The notes under the pieces: generated by a model
Database searches by the model: none
Told to the model about the DNA's origin: nothing
The model's input: the letters and a program-made list of their open reading frames with translations, nothing else
Position numbers and translations under genes: made by a program
Part shown: one piece after another, positions 26,839-35,488 of the stretch
Layout of the letters: the number at the start of each line of letters is the position of its first letter
Position numbering within the stretch: position 1 is the first letter of the stretch
Origin: Halobacteriales archaeon QS_5_70_15
GTDB lineage: Archaea > Halobacteriota > Halobacteria > Halobacteriales > Haloarculaceae
Assembly: GCA_003022005.1 (NCBI GenBank)
Contig: PXRQ01000034.1
Span: forward strand, 1 to 42,966
Direction: 5' to 3'
Length of the DNA: 42,966 nt

Positions 26839-28317
26839 ATGCCAGATAATGACAAGACGCGTGATAGCACGATGAACGGCGTCTCGCGGCGCCGGTTCGT
26901 CGAGGCCGCGGGGGCATCCGGCATCGCCGTCGGTCTGGCGGGATGTATCGGCGGCGGTGGCGGCGGCGACGGTGGCGGCGGAGACGGCGGGGACGGTGGC
27001 GGCGGAGACGGTGGCGGTTCGGACGACGGGGAGATCGGTGGTACGGTGACCATCTCCTCGGGCGCCCAGTACCAGGACGCCGGAATGGCGGAGGCGCTTC
27101 ACGAGGCGGGGGTTCCGGATTCGGTCACCATCGAGATGACACGCCCCCCGCAGGACAGCGGCGGGAAACAACAGCAGCTCCGGACTGCGATCGACGCTGA
27201 GTCGTCCGACCCGGACCTCGTGTTGACCGACAACGGGTGGACGATCCCGTTCATCGTCCGGGATGACCTGGTCAACCTGGAGGAGGAGATGTCCGACGAG
27301 TTCATCTCCCGGGTCAAAGAGCAGGGCGTCCAGTCGATGATCGACACGGGGACTCACCCCGAGACGGGGGACCTGTACTCGATCCCGGCCTTCCCGGACT
27401 TCCCGACCGTCCAGTACCGGAAGGACCTGTTCAGGGAGGCAGGGTACAGCGATTCCGACTTCGATACCTGGAAGAACGACCCGCCGGATTGGTCGGAGTT
27501 CACGACGGCCGTCTCGGAGGCGCACGGGGCCTCCGACGCCGACTACGGACACGTCTGGCAGGGAAACGACTACATCGGACTGGCGTGCTGTACGTTCAAC
27601 GAGTACCTGACGAGCATGGGCGGCGCGTTCTTCGGGGGACCGGACAACCTCTTCGGCCCCGTCGGGGACCGTCCGGTCACCATCGGGGAGGAGGAGGCCG
27701 TCGATGGCATCGAGGTCGCGGTGGACACGATCCACGGTGAGGGGCTCGCACCGATGGACGTCTCGGCGGTCTCACCCCAGGAGGTGGCGGGGTGGATCGA
27801 ACCCGACACGAAGAGCATCTTCGAGAACGGGAACGCGGTCACCCAGCGCAACTGGACGTACGCCATCGGGGGCGCCGTCTCGGCGTTCCAGGACACCGAC
27901 ATGGAGCCCGGCGTGATGCCCCTCCCGGCGGGGCCGAACGGCTCCTGGCACGCGCAGGGCGGCTGGATCCTCTCGATGAACCCGTTCAGCGACAACAAGG
28001 CGTCCGCGAAGGAAGTCATCAAGGCGTGGTGGGAGGACTCGTTCCTCGAACACCAGTTCGACGCCGCGAACTTCATGCCGCCGAAGCCGTCGCTGTACAG
28101 CTACGTCGAGGAGAGCGACACGTACGGGCCGTACTTCGAGGCACTCGAGTTCTCCGCGCAGAACCTGATCCCGCGTCCCACCACCGCGGTCTGGCCGAAC
28201 CAGCGGACCATCGTCGCCACCGAGGTCAACGCGGCACTCCGCCAGGAGAAGTCGCCCCAAGAGGCGGCTTCGACGATGCAGGAGAAGATCGAGGCCATCG
28301 AGGACCAGGCCGCGTAA
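26839..28317 (+). CDS. Sugar ABC transporter substrate-binding lipoprotein
   Basis: 492 residues. Tat signal with twin arginines (SRRRFVEAAGASGIAVG) and lipobox GLAGC, so exported folded and lipid-anchored. A Gly/Asp-rich flexible linker of about 30 residues follows the Cys. The mature part is an extracellular solute-binding protein of the family-1 type (maltose/trehalose/glucose): PALPAFPDFPTVQYRKD-like region YSIPAFPDFPTVQYRKDLF, and PLPAGPNGSWHAQGGWIL near the hinge. First gene of a four-gene operon with both permeases and the ATPase. A gap of 141 bp separates it from permease 1, allowing excess synthesis of the binding protein. The sugar cannot be named. Confidence 0.92.
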   Translation: MPDNDKTRDSTMNGVSRRRFVEAAGASGIAVGLAGCIGGGGGGDGGGGDGGDGGGGDGGGSDDGEIGGTVTISSGAQYQDAGMAEALHEAGVPDSVTIEMTRPPQDSGGKQQQLRTAIDAESSDPDLVLTDNGWTIPFIVRDDLVNLEEEMSDEFISRVKEQGVQSMIDTGTHPETGDLYSIPAFPDFPTVQYRKDLFREAGYSDSDFDTWKNDPPDWSEFTTAVSEAHGASDADYGHVWQGNDYIGLACCTFNEYLTSMGGAFFGGPDNLFGPVGDRPVTIGEEEAVDGIEVAVDTIHGEGLAPMDVSAVSPQEVAGWIEPDTKSIFENGNAVTQRNWTYAIGGAVSAFQDTDMEPGVMPLPAGPNGSWHAQGGWILSMNPFSDNKASAKEVIKAWWEDSFLEHQFDAANFMPPKPSLYSYVEESDTYGPYFEALEFSAQNLIPRPTTAVWPNQRTIVATEVNAALRQEKSPQEAASTMQEKIEAIEDQAA

Positions 28318-28458
28318 CGCCACGAGCCACTCGTTTCGGCATCCGCGACATCAAAACGAAACATACGACAACGAACATAATGTTGAATAATAACACCGAC
28401 ACTGTACCGAGCATGTCGGCACGACTACCGTCGCCGACCGTGAGAGGTGGTGTGTTCC
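28318..28458 (+). other. AT-rich leader between binding protein and permease genes
   Basis: 141 bp. GTTTCG (28334-28339) can pair with CGAAAC (28358-28363), and a purine-rich/AT-rich stretch with ACATAATG and GAATAATAAC follows, unusual for this genome. A Shine-Dalgarno-like GAGAGGTGG (28442-28450) precedes permease 1, so that gene is probably translated from a leadered, cotranscribed mRNA. The hairpin may reduce readthrough or protect the upstream message. Confidence 0.4.
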
Positions 28459-29457
28459 ATGGCGACTGAACGGGCTCAGGCGACGCGCTCGCCGGGTTTG
28501 CTCGCGCGGGCAGGGACCTGGACCGAGAACATGAGCGAGCAGGCGTACGCGTATCTCCTGTTGGCGCCGGGGTTCATCGTCCTGCTGCTGTTCGCCTTCT
28601 GGCCGCTCGCGTCCGCGATCAGGACGTCGTTCTTCGCCGACGTCATCACCGGAAGCGGTCGTCTCGGGGAGTTCACGGGGCTCACGAACTACGTCCAGCT
28701 GCTCACGAACACCAACGCGCTGGCGCCGGCGCCGTTCCTGGACCCGTCGTTCCAGGTTCCGGTCCTCGGACAGGCGTTGTTCATGACGGTCCTGTTCGCC
28801 GTGCTCAGCGTGGTGGGCGAGACGCTGCTCGGGTTCCTCTATGCGATGCTGATGCAGGGGGACTACACGGGCCGAAAGCTCGTCCGACTACTCATCATCC
28901 TCCCGTGGGCGATCCCGATCGTCATCCAGGGGATGATCTTCTTCCTGATGTTCCGGCCGGGCTACGGGCTGTTGACCGAACCGCTCCAGAGCCTGGGGAT
29001 CTTCTCGAGCCTCCCGCTGAACACGACGTTCGACGGGTTCGTGATCGTGACGATCGCGGACATCTGGAAGACGTCGGCGTTCATGGGACTCCTGATCCTC
29101 GCCGGCCTCGAGAGCGTCAACCAGGACCTCTACGAGGTGGCCGACGTGATGGGTGCCTCGGGCTGGCAGCGGTTCCGGTACATCACGTTCCCGCTGGTCT
29201 TCCCGGTGTTGATGGTCGCGATGCTGTTCCGGACGATGGGCGCGCTGCGGGTGTACGGGATCATCGAGGCGACGAGCGTCGGCTGTACGACCGTCCCGTC
29301 GATGAGCTGTCTTGTCGTTGAGCTGATGTTCGGCTCCGCGTCGCTGTACGGCTCGGCGGCCGCCGCGAGCGTGCTGATCGCGATCGTGGTCGGACTGTTC
29401 ATTTCGGTGTACCTCGTATTCATCAAGCGTAGCAACCAGAGCCTGGGGTTCGCGTGA
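28459..29457 (+). CDS. Sugar ABC transporter permease (MalF/UgpA-like)
   Basis: 332 residues from MATERAQATRSPG. Six membrane helices, beginning with YAYLLLAPGFIVLLLFAFWPL. The cytoplasmic EAA loop, which contacts the ATPase, is EVADVMGASGWQRFRYITFP. Belongs to the CUT1 carbohydrate uptake group with its neighbours. A Shine-Dalgarno-like sequence precedes the start. The stop (TGA at 29455-29457) is followed after one base by the ATG of the second permease, so the two are tightly coupled. Confidence 0.94.
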   Translation: MATERAQATRSPGLLARAGTWTENMSEQAYAYLLLAPGFIVLLLFAFWPLASAIRTSFFADVITGSGRLGEFTGLTNYVQLLTNTNALAPAPFLDPSFQVPVLGQALFMTVLFAVLSVVGETLLGFLYAMLMQGDYTGRKLVRLLIILPWAIPIVIQGMIFFLMFRPGYGLLTEPLQSLGIFSSLPLNTTFDGFVIVTIADIWKTSAFMGLLILAGLESVNQDLYEVADVMGASGWQRFRYITFPLVFPVLMVAMLFRTMGALRVYGIIEATSVGCTTVPSMSCLVVELMFGSASLYGSAAAASVLIAIVVGLFISVYLVFIKRSNQSLGFA

Positions 29458-29458
29458 C

Positions 29459-30427
29459 ATGAGCATCGACGCGCGAAACCACGACGACGCGGAGGAGATG
29501 GGCGGCGGAAGCGACGGGGACGACGACTCGAAAACGCGGATCCAGCGCTGGGCCGGCGACTGGATGCGAAACCCCCAGAAGGCGTACGCAGTCATGGGGG
29601 TGTTCATGGGCGGGGTCCTGCTGACGACGTCGCTGTTCCCGCTGTACTGGCTGTTCGCGGTCGCGATGGCGCCGCCGGGACAGACCAACATCCCGCTGAT
29701 CCCGACGGAGATCGACCTGGCGGCGTTCATCGACGTCTTCGTTCAGATCCCGTTCGCGCGGTTCATGTTCAACAGCCTGTTCTACGCGTTTTCGGTGACG
29801 GCCTTCGTCCTCCTCATCGGGAGCTTCGCCGGCTACGCGTTCGGCCGGCTGAACTTCCGCGGGAAGACGCCGCTGCTCTTCTCGCTGCTGGTGCTGAGCT
29901 TCTTCCCGCCCGCGACGCTGTTCCTCCCGCTGTTCCGTGCGTTCAACCAGCAGACCCCGATGCTCGGGATATTCATGCTCCCGGCGGAGATCTACGCGAC
30001 GCCGGGCGCCGTCGTCGCTCCGCTCAGCGCGTTCACCATGCCGCTCGCGATCTTCATCCTGACGACGTTCTACGGGCAGATCCCGGACGGGCTGGAGGAC
30101 GCCGCGAGGGTCGAGGGGACGACGCGGATCGGCGCACTGTTCCGCGTCATCATGCCGCTGTCGGCCCCCGGGATCGCGACCGCCGGCATCCTCACGTTCA
30201 TCACGGTGTACACGGAGTTCTTCTTCTCGTTCCTGATGACCGGGGACAGCGCGGCCGAGTGGGCGCCCGTCGTCAACGGCGTCCTCGCGTTCCAGACGCA
30301 GTACACGACCCGGTACGACCTCCAGGCGGCGGCGAGCCTCATCGCGATCGTTCCGGTCGCGATCCTCGTCGTCTTCGCACAGGAGAAAATCATCAGCGGT
30401 CTCACGCAAGGGGCACTCAAGGAGTAA
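29459..30427 (+). CDS. Sugar ABC transporter permease (MalG/UgpE-like)
   Basis: 322 residues. Acidic N-terminus (DDAEEMGGGSDGDDD), then six helices starting with AYAVMGVFMGGVLLTTSLF. EAA loop: EDAARVEGTTRIGALFRVIMP. The C-terminus carries the usual VFAQEKIISGLTQGALKE, which in MalG-type permeases reaches into the transporter's inner side. One base after the first permease and 4 bp before the ATPase gene, so part of the same transcript. Confidence 0.94.
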   Translation: MSIDARNHDDAEEMGGGSDGDDDSKTRIQRWAGDWMRNPQKAYAVMGVFMGGVLLTTSLFPLYWLFAVAMAPPGQTNIPLIPTEIDLAAFIDVFVQIPFARFMFNSLFYAFSVTAFVLLIGSFAGYAFGRLNFRGKTPLLFSLLVLSFFPPATLFLPLFRAFNQQTPMLGIFMLPAEIYATPGAVVAPLSAFTMPLAIFILTTFYGQIPDGLEDAARVEGTTRIGALFRVIMPLSAPGIATAGILTFITVYTEFFFSFLMTGDSAAEWAPVVNGVLAFQTQYTTRYDLQAAASLIAIVPVAILVVFAQEKIISGLTQGALKE

Positions 30428-30431
30428 CACA

Positions 30432-31619
30432 ATGGCACGAGTCAAACTCACCGACGTGACGAAGGAGTACGGAAACGTAACCGCGGTCAACAACATGAAC
30501 CTCGACCTCAGGGACGGGGAGTTCATCTGCCTGGTCGGCCCGTCGGGATGCGGGAAGTCGACCACCCTGGAGACGGTCGCGGGGCTCACGAAACCGACGT
30601 CCGGGGAGATCCTGATCGGCGACCGCGAGGTGACCAACCTGCCGCCGAAGGACCGCGGCATCGCGATGGTGTTCCAGAACATCGCGCTGTTCCCGCACAT
30701 GGACGTCTACGACAACATCTCCTTCGGGCTGCGCCTGCGGAACTTCGAGAAGGAGGAGATGGACCGTCGTGTCGAGGACGCCGCGGAGATCGTCCAGCTC
30801 GAGGAGATGCTCGACCGGATGCCCGACGAGATGTCCGGCGGCCAGCGCCAGCGCGTCGCCATCGCGCGGGCCATCGTCCGCGATCCGGAGGTGTTCCTCA
30901 TGGACGAGCCGCTGGCGAACCTGGACGCCAAGCTCCGGGTGAGCATGCGGACGGAGCTCCAGCGGCTCCACAAACAGCTGGACACGACGATCATCTACGT
31001 CACGCACAACCAGGCGGAGGCGATGACGATGTCCGACCGGATCGCGGTGCTGGACGCCGGCGAACTCCAGCAGATCGACCCCCCGCTGGTCTGCTACAAC
31101 GAGCCGGCCAACCGCTTCGTCGCGGGGTTCATCGGCTCGCCGTCGATGAACTTCGCCATGACGGCGGTCGAGGACGACACGTTACAGGCCGACGGATACG
31201 AGATCTCGTTCGACACCACGGCCGTCGATGGGGTCGCGGAGGGCGATCAGGTGGAGACCGGTATCCGCCCCGAAGACATCTACCTCACGCAGAACATCGC
31301 CGAGGCGCGGAACCCGAGTACCCCCTTCGAGGTCGAAACGGACGTGCTCGAGCCGATGGGCGACGAGATCTTCGTCTACCTCAAACCGATCGGGGCGGAT
31401 ACCGACTCCGGGATGGGCGACATGGAGGAACGTCAGGGGCTGCTGATGAGCGTCGATCCCGACACCGACATCCGCGAGGAACAGTCGGTCGAGATCGTCA
31501 TCGACCGCGACCGGATCCACCTGTTCGACGTGTCGTCCGGCGACGCGCTCTCCCACGGAGTAGTGAAAGGCGCCAGGGCCGAAGCCGAATCGGGTGACGG
31601 CAGCGCACAGGCCGACTGA
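30432..31619 (+). CDS. Sugar ABC transporter ATP-binding protein (MalK/UgpC-like)
   Basis: 395 residues. Walker A GPSGCGKST (residues 36-44), Q-loop FQNIALFPHMDVYDN, signature MSGGQRQRVAIARA, Walker B VFLMDEPLANLD and switch His in YVTHNQAEAM. The C-terminal ~140 residues form the regulatory MOP/TOBE-like domain of MalK-type ATPases (ETGIRPEDIYLTQN, LEPMGDEIFVYLKP). It closes the operon. GGAG in the end of the preceding gene may serve as ribosome-binding site. MalK-type proteins energise uptake and can also pass signals to regulators. Confidence 0.95.
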   Translation: MARVKLTDVTKEYGNVTAVNNMNLDLRDGEFICLVGPSGCGKSTTLETVAGLTKPTSGEILIGDREVTNLPPKDRGIAMVFQNIALFPHMDVYDNISFGLRLRNFEKEEMDRRVEDAAEIVQLEEMLDRMPDEMSGGQRQRVAIARAIVRDPEVFLMDEPLANLDAKLRVSMRTELQRLHKQLDTTIIYVTHNQAEAMTMSDRIAVLDAGELQQIDPPLVCYNEPANRFVAGFIGSPSMNFAMTAVEDDTLQADGYEISFDTTAVDGVAEGDQVETGIRPEDIYLTQNIAEARNPSTPFEVETDVLEPMGDEIFVYLKPIGADTDSGMGDMEERQGLLMSVDPDTDIREEQSVEIVIDRDRIHLFDVSSGDALSHGVVKGARAEAESGDGSAQAD

Positions 31620-31737
31620 CTGCTCCTCGGCGAGACGCGGTTCCGGTGGTTCCACCGAGCGCTCGGTTCAGTACATCGGATCCACAGCAGCGAACGACGG
31701 GTCCCGTCGGAGGGGCGCTGTCGCTCACGAAGCGCGT

Positions 31738-31986
31738 CCCCGGACCTTCGACGACAGCGACGGCGACGGAGTCGGGGACACTGCCGCCATCACCGGGACG
31801 ATCGCCTGCTTCGCCGATCTCGGCGTCGACGTGGTCCGGCTCCGTCCGGGCGACGGATCACCGGACCTCGACACCGGGTACGATAGAAGCGATGGGGGAG
31901 CGATCGGCCGGGATCTCGGGAACACGGGCGACCTCGAAGAGCCCCTCCCGGCGCTGTATGCCCGCGGCATCGCCGTGCGCGAGTTT
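31738..31986 (+). pseudogene. Decayed N-terminal fragment of a GH13 alpha-glucosidase
   Basis: One plus frame reads PRTFDDSDGDGVGDTAAIT, then ADLGVDVVRLRPGDGSPDLD, TGYDRSDGGAI and LPALYARGIAVREF. This follows residues of about 25-107 of the two intact glucosidases step by step (PRSFNDSDGDGVGD, DLGVDVVWLCPVYDSP, GYDIRDYRAI, LEALHARGIRLVMD) with many substitutions, including loss of conserved Trp and Tyr. No start, no catalytic regions. A 17-bp stretch GACAGCGACGGCGACGG is still identical to the functional genes. Clearly a degraded third copy. Confidence 0.8.
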
Positions 31987-32148
31987 CGCAGGCGCGGGTG
32001 AACTCGTCGTCGAAGCCGTCAGGGAGCGCGACGACCGCCCGCTCCGGCACCCCGGAGAGGGCCCGGAGTCGAACCGGGAGACGGGATCGGTCGCGTGGCC
32101 GTCGACGACGGCCCGTCCGGGGACGAGCACCCCGGCGGCGACGTGGGT
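31985..32148 (-). pseudogene. Decayed duplicate of the pyruvate-kinase C-terminal domain
   Basis: On the minus strand, THVAAGVLVPGRAVVDGHAT and PVSRFDSG, then after a one-base shift LSGVPERAVVALPDGFDDEF. These align along their length with VHVAAEILASGRSVVEGSGT, GPLFRLEYGDLTGLPEGAIV and ALEEGFEGEF of the neighbouring pyk gene (its PEP-utiliser-like C-terminal domain). No start or remaining domains. It abuts the GH13 fragment on the other strand and lies 100 bp beyond the pyk stop in the same direction. Confidence 0.75.
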
Positions 32149-32247
32149 CCCCGAAGGCCGGAAGCCGAACCGCTACCCGTCCACGGCCGGTGACGGACGG
32201 AGCGGGAGCCGTTCGTGACCGCCGTGGCCGAACGCGACCGGTGCCCG

Positions 32248-34083
32248 TCAGTCCCGCTCGTGACCCGTCCGGACCGAGTCCTCGTAGAGGACGCCGCGCT
32301 CGGCGTCCAGCGTGACGGGCGACTCGTCCGACAGGACTCCCTCGTCCGGGAGGTCGGCGCCGCTGATCATGGGGATCCCCAGTTCCCGCGCGACGATGGC
32401 GGCGTAGTTCGTCTGTCCCGGCCGGGCGTCGACGATACCGGCGAGCTTCCGGGGGTCGCCGGAGAACTCCCCCTCGAACCCCTCCTCGAGGGCGACGATC
32501 GCCCCCTCCGGGAGGCCGGTCAGGTCGCCGTACTCGAGCCGGAACAGCGGGCCCGTTCCCGAGCCCTCGACGACCGAGCGGCCGGAGGCGAGTATCTCGG
32601 CGGCGACGTGGACCTTCAGCATGTTCGTCGTGTCGACCCCCTCCATCTCGGTCATCATGCCGGCGAGCGCCACGACCGTGTCGCCGCTGTCGGCGACGCC
32701 GGCCTCGAGGGCGGTCTGGACCGCCTCCTGGATGACCGCCTCCGCGCCGCCGGAGGTCATGGGGGTGTACTTCGGGACGACCCCCCAGGAGAGCCCGAGC
32801 CGTCGCCGGACCCCGTCGTTCGGCGTCGAGGCGACGACGGGGATGGTCGGCCGGTACTTCGCGGCCTTGAGCGCGGTGTATCCGGACTCGGTGGCCGCGA
32901 CGACCGCGCTCGCGCCGATGTCGCGGGCCATGTACCTGGCCGAGCGGGCGAGCGCGTCGGTCTGGGTTCCGCCGGTCGCCGGCACCATCCTCTCGAACAC
33001 CTCCGCGTACTCCTCGCTCCCCTCGACGTCGCGGACGATGCGGTCCATCGTCTCGACGACGGTCACCGGGTCCTCGCCGACGGCCGTCTCCGCCGAGAGC
33101 ATCAGCGCGTCCGTCCCGTCGAGGACGGCGTTGGCGACGTCGGTCGCCTCCGCCCGGGTGGGCCGGCGCTCCTCGACCATCGAGTCGAGCATCTCCGTCG
33201 CGGTGATGACGGGGGCGCCCGCGTTCACGCACTTCCGGATGATGCGCTTCTGGATGATCGGCACCCGTTCCAGGGGACACTCCACCCCGAGGTCGCCCCG
33301 CGCGACCATGACGCCGTACGCCTCGTCGATGATGTCGTCGAGGTTCTCGACGGCGTCGGCCCGCTCGATCTTGGCGATCACGGGGATGGAGGCGCCGAGC
33401 TCCTCCATCGTCTGGCTCACCCCGTAGACGTCCTCGCCGGTCCGGACGAAGCTCGCGGCGACGAAGTCGACCCCCTTCTCGACGGCGAGCTCGAGCTCGC
33501 GCCGGTCCCGGTCGGTGAGCGTCTCCAGCCCGAGGTCGACTCGCGGGACGTTGACGCCCTTGCGTCCCCCGAGCGGCCCGCCGGAGTCGACCCTGGCGTA
33601 CACCGTCTCGCCGTCGACCTCCGTGACCGTCGTCTCGATGCGCCCGTCGGCGAGCAGGACCCGGTCGCCCGGCGTGACCGCCGCGATGGAGGTCGAGAGG
33701 CCGATCTCCTCCGGCGTCGCGGTGTCGCCCTGGACGAACCGGACCGTCGAGCCGTCGGCGATGTCGATCGGCTCGTCCAGCGGCGCCGTCCGGACCTCCG
33801 GGCCCTGGAGGTCGAGCATGACGGCCACGGTCCCCTCGGCGGTGGCGTCGACCCGCCGGATCCCGTCGATCAGCTCCGCGCGGTGCTCGGTCGTGCCGTG
33901 GCTCGCGTTGAGCCGCGCGACCGACATCCCGGCCTCGACGAGCCCCTCGATCGTCTCGGCGTCGTCCGAGGCCGGTCCGAGCGTACAGACGATCTTCGCG
34001 TTGCGTACCCGGTTCGTGTCCTCGCCGTCCGGTGGTTCCCGCTGTCCGTCAGCCTCCGTCCGCCGGGCGTCGGGGTCGACCAT
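32248..34083 (-). CDS. pyk: Pyruvate kinase with C-terminal PEP-utiliser-like domain
   Basis: 611 residues. Converts PEP and ADP to pyruvate and ATP, last step of glycolysis. A polar ~25-residue extension precedes VRNAKIVCTLGPASDDAET; the codon for that Val is GTA, so the upstream ATG at 34083 is the start. Core motifs: ARLNASHGTTEHR, MLDLQGPEVRT, the signature IPVIAKIERADAVEN, ARGDLGVECPLE and ATEMLDSMVEERRPTRAEATDVANA. After about residue 470 comes a PEP-utiliser-type mobile domain (GSGTGPLFR, IVARELGIPMISG) in which the usual TSHAA is TNYAA, so the phosphorylatable His is gone. One base separates it from the preceding aldehyde dehydrogenase gene: a two-gene operon for lower glycolysis. Confidence 0.94.
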   Translation of the reverse strand: MVDPDARRTEADGQREPPDGEDTNRVRNAKIVCTLGPASDDAETIEGLVEAGMSVARLNASHGTTEHRAELIDGIRRVDATAEGTVAVMLDLQGPEVRTAPLDEPIDIADGSTVRFVQGDTATPEEIGLSTSIAAVTPGDRVLLADGRIETTVTEVDGETVYARVDSGGPLGGRKGVNVPRVDLGLETLTDRDRRELELAVEKGVDFVAASFVRTGEDVYGVSQTMEELGASIPVIAKIERADAVENLDDIIDEAYGVMVARGDLGVECPLERVPIIQKRIIRKCVNAGAPVITATEMLDSMVEERRPTRAEATDVANAVLDGTDALMLSAETAVGEDPVTVVETMDRIVRDVEGSEEYAEVFERMVPATGGTQTDALARSARYMARDIGASAVVAATESGYTALKAAKYRPTIPVVASTPNDGVRRRLGLSWGVVPKYTPMTSGGAEAVIQEAVQTALEAGVADSGDTVVALAGMMTEMEGVDTTNMLKVHVAAEILASGRSVVEGSGTGPLFRLEYGDLTGLPEGAIVALEEGFEGEFSGDPRKLAGIVDARPGQTNYAAIVARELGIPMISGADLPDEGVLSDESPVTLDAERGVLYEDSVRTGHERD

Positions 34084-34084
34084 C

Positions 34085-35430
34085 CTAGAGGATGACGCTC
34101 TTCGTCGTGGTGAAGGCTTCGATGGTGTAACCGATGCCCTCGCGGCCGATACCGGAGTCCTTCACCCCGCCGAACGGGATGTCGCCGAGGCCGTGGGACG
34201 GCGCGCCGTTGATGCGGACGCCACCGGCCTCGATCCGGTCGGCGACGCGCATCGCGCGGTCGTAGTCGGCCGTGAACACGGCGGCGTCGAGCCCGAGGTC
34301 CCCGCCGTTGGCGACCGCCAGCGCCTCCTCCTCGTCCGCGAAGGCGGTGACGACGGCGACGGGTCCGAACTGCTCCTCGTGGAGGATGCGGGCGTCGTGC
34401 GGGACTCCCGCGAGCAGCGTCGGCTCGAAGAACTGGCCGTCCCGCTCCCCGCCGCGGACGATCCTCGCACCCCGCTCGCCCCGGGGTTCCAGTTGTCGAC
34501 CTGCGCCTCCAGCAGGCCGACGACCTCGTCGTGGACCGACTCGTGGGCGAGGACGCGCGAGACGGCCGAGCAGCGCTGGCCCGCGTACTTGAACGACCCC
34601 TTCGCGCACTGGCCGGCGACGTCCGCGAGGTCGGCGTCCGGGAAGACCACGGCGGGCGCGTTGCCGCCGAGTTCCATGTGGAGGTTCGCCATCCCGGACT
34701 GCTTGGCGACGTGCTTGCCGGCGCTCGAGGAGCCGGTCATCGCGACGGCGTTGATGCGGTCGTCGCCCGCGAGCAGGTCCCCCACCTCCGAGCCGCGCCC
34801 GGAGACGAGGTTGAACGCGCCGTCGGGGAGCCCGACCGCCTCGATCGCCTCCGCGAGGATCGCGGCGCTCACCGGCGTCTTGCTCGCCGGCTTGAGCACG
34901 ACGCTGTTGCCCGCGGCCAGCGCGGGCGCGAGCTGGAGTGCCGTCGTCGAGAGGGGGTAGTTGTACGGGGTGATGCAGAGGACGGTCCCCACCGGCTCGG
35001 GCTGGACGATGGCCTTCCAGCCCTCGTGGCCGCCGGTCGTGCCCTCGACGAACTCGCCCTTCCGGTTCCGGGCCTCCTCGGCCGCGCGCCGGAACCGCTC
35101 GGCGGCCGAGTCGACCTCCCCCCGCGCCGAGGAGATGGGCTTGCCCGCCTCCCGGACGATGACGTCGGCCAGGCGGTCCTTCCGCGCCGCGATCTCCTCC
35201 GCGATCGCCGCCATCCACCTCGCCCGCTGGACGACGGTGGTCTCGCGCATCGGCCGCTTGGCGCGGTGGGCGGCCGCCAGCCCCGCCTCGGCCTGGTCCG
35301 CGCTGGCCGCCGCGGCCCTGGCGAAGATCCCGCCCTCCGCGAGGTCGGTCACCTCGATCGTCTCCTCGGCCTCCTCCCACCGGCCGTCGATGTACAGTTC
35401 GTAGGTCCGCTGCTCGAGTTTGGTAGCCAT
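34085..35430 (-). pseudogene. Aldehyde dehydrogenase (GapN-like), internal deletion and frameshift
   Basis: Frame 1 (MATKLEQRTYELYIDGRWEE to VDNWNPG) and frame 2 (ERGARIVRGGERD to FTTTKSVIL) join near 34474-34485. About 28 residues expected between NWNPG and the GARI strand are missing and the frame shifts. NAD(P)-binding and catalytic parts are in frame 1: PYNYPLSTTALQLAPALAAG, VVLKPASKTP, MTGSSSAGKHVA, MELGGNAP (Glu) and YAGQRCSAVSRVL (catalytic Cys). The set resembles non-phosphorylating glyceraldehyde-3-phosphate dehydrogenase, and its operon with pyk supports that; other aldehydes are possible. As written the enzyme is truncated after about 320 residues. Minus-strand CTTAACG lies about 25 bp before the ATG. 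Confidence 0.82.
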
Positions 35431-35461
35431 ACCCGACCCTTGGACCACCAGCGTTAAGAAG

Positions 35462-35481
35462 TTTACTCGGATTAGAATTAA
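35462..35481. promoter_or_regulatory. Operator-like site in the aldh / M24 divergent promoter
   Basis: TTTACTCGGATTAGAATTAA in the 58-bp divergent gap. It shares TTTACTCG with the ppc and usp sites; the second half is weaker (AGAATTAA against CGAGTAAA, 5 of 8). It also contains GATTA-N4-TAATC (35470-35483). AT-rich GTTAAGAAGTTTA (35454-35466) can serve as TATA for either gene. Confidence 0.45.
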
Positions 35482-35488
35482 TCATACC

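Noticed and set aside
31738..32001. Functional small protein encoded by the open frame 31594-32001
   Set aside because: Its sequence is a damaged copy of the alpha-glucosidase N-terminus without start context, promoter or catalytic parts.
32215..34095. 626-codon plus-strand frame opposite pyk
   Set aside because: Antisense shadow: Arg/Asp/Val-rich, no domain, and fully covered by the well-conserved pyk gene.
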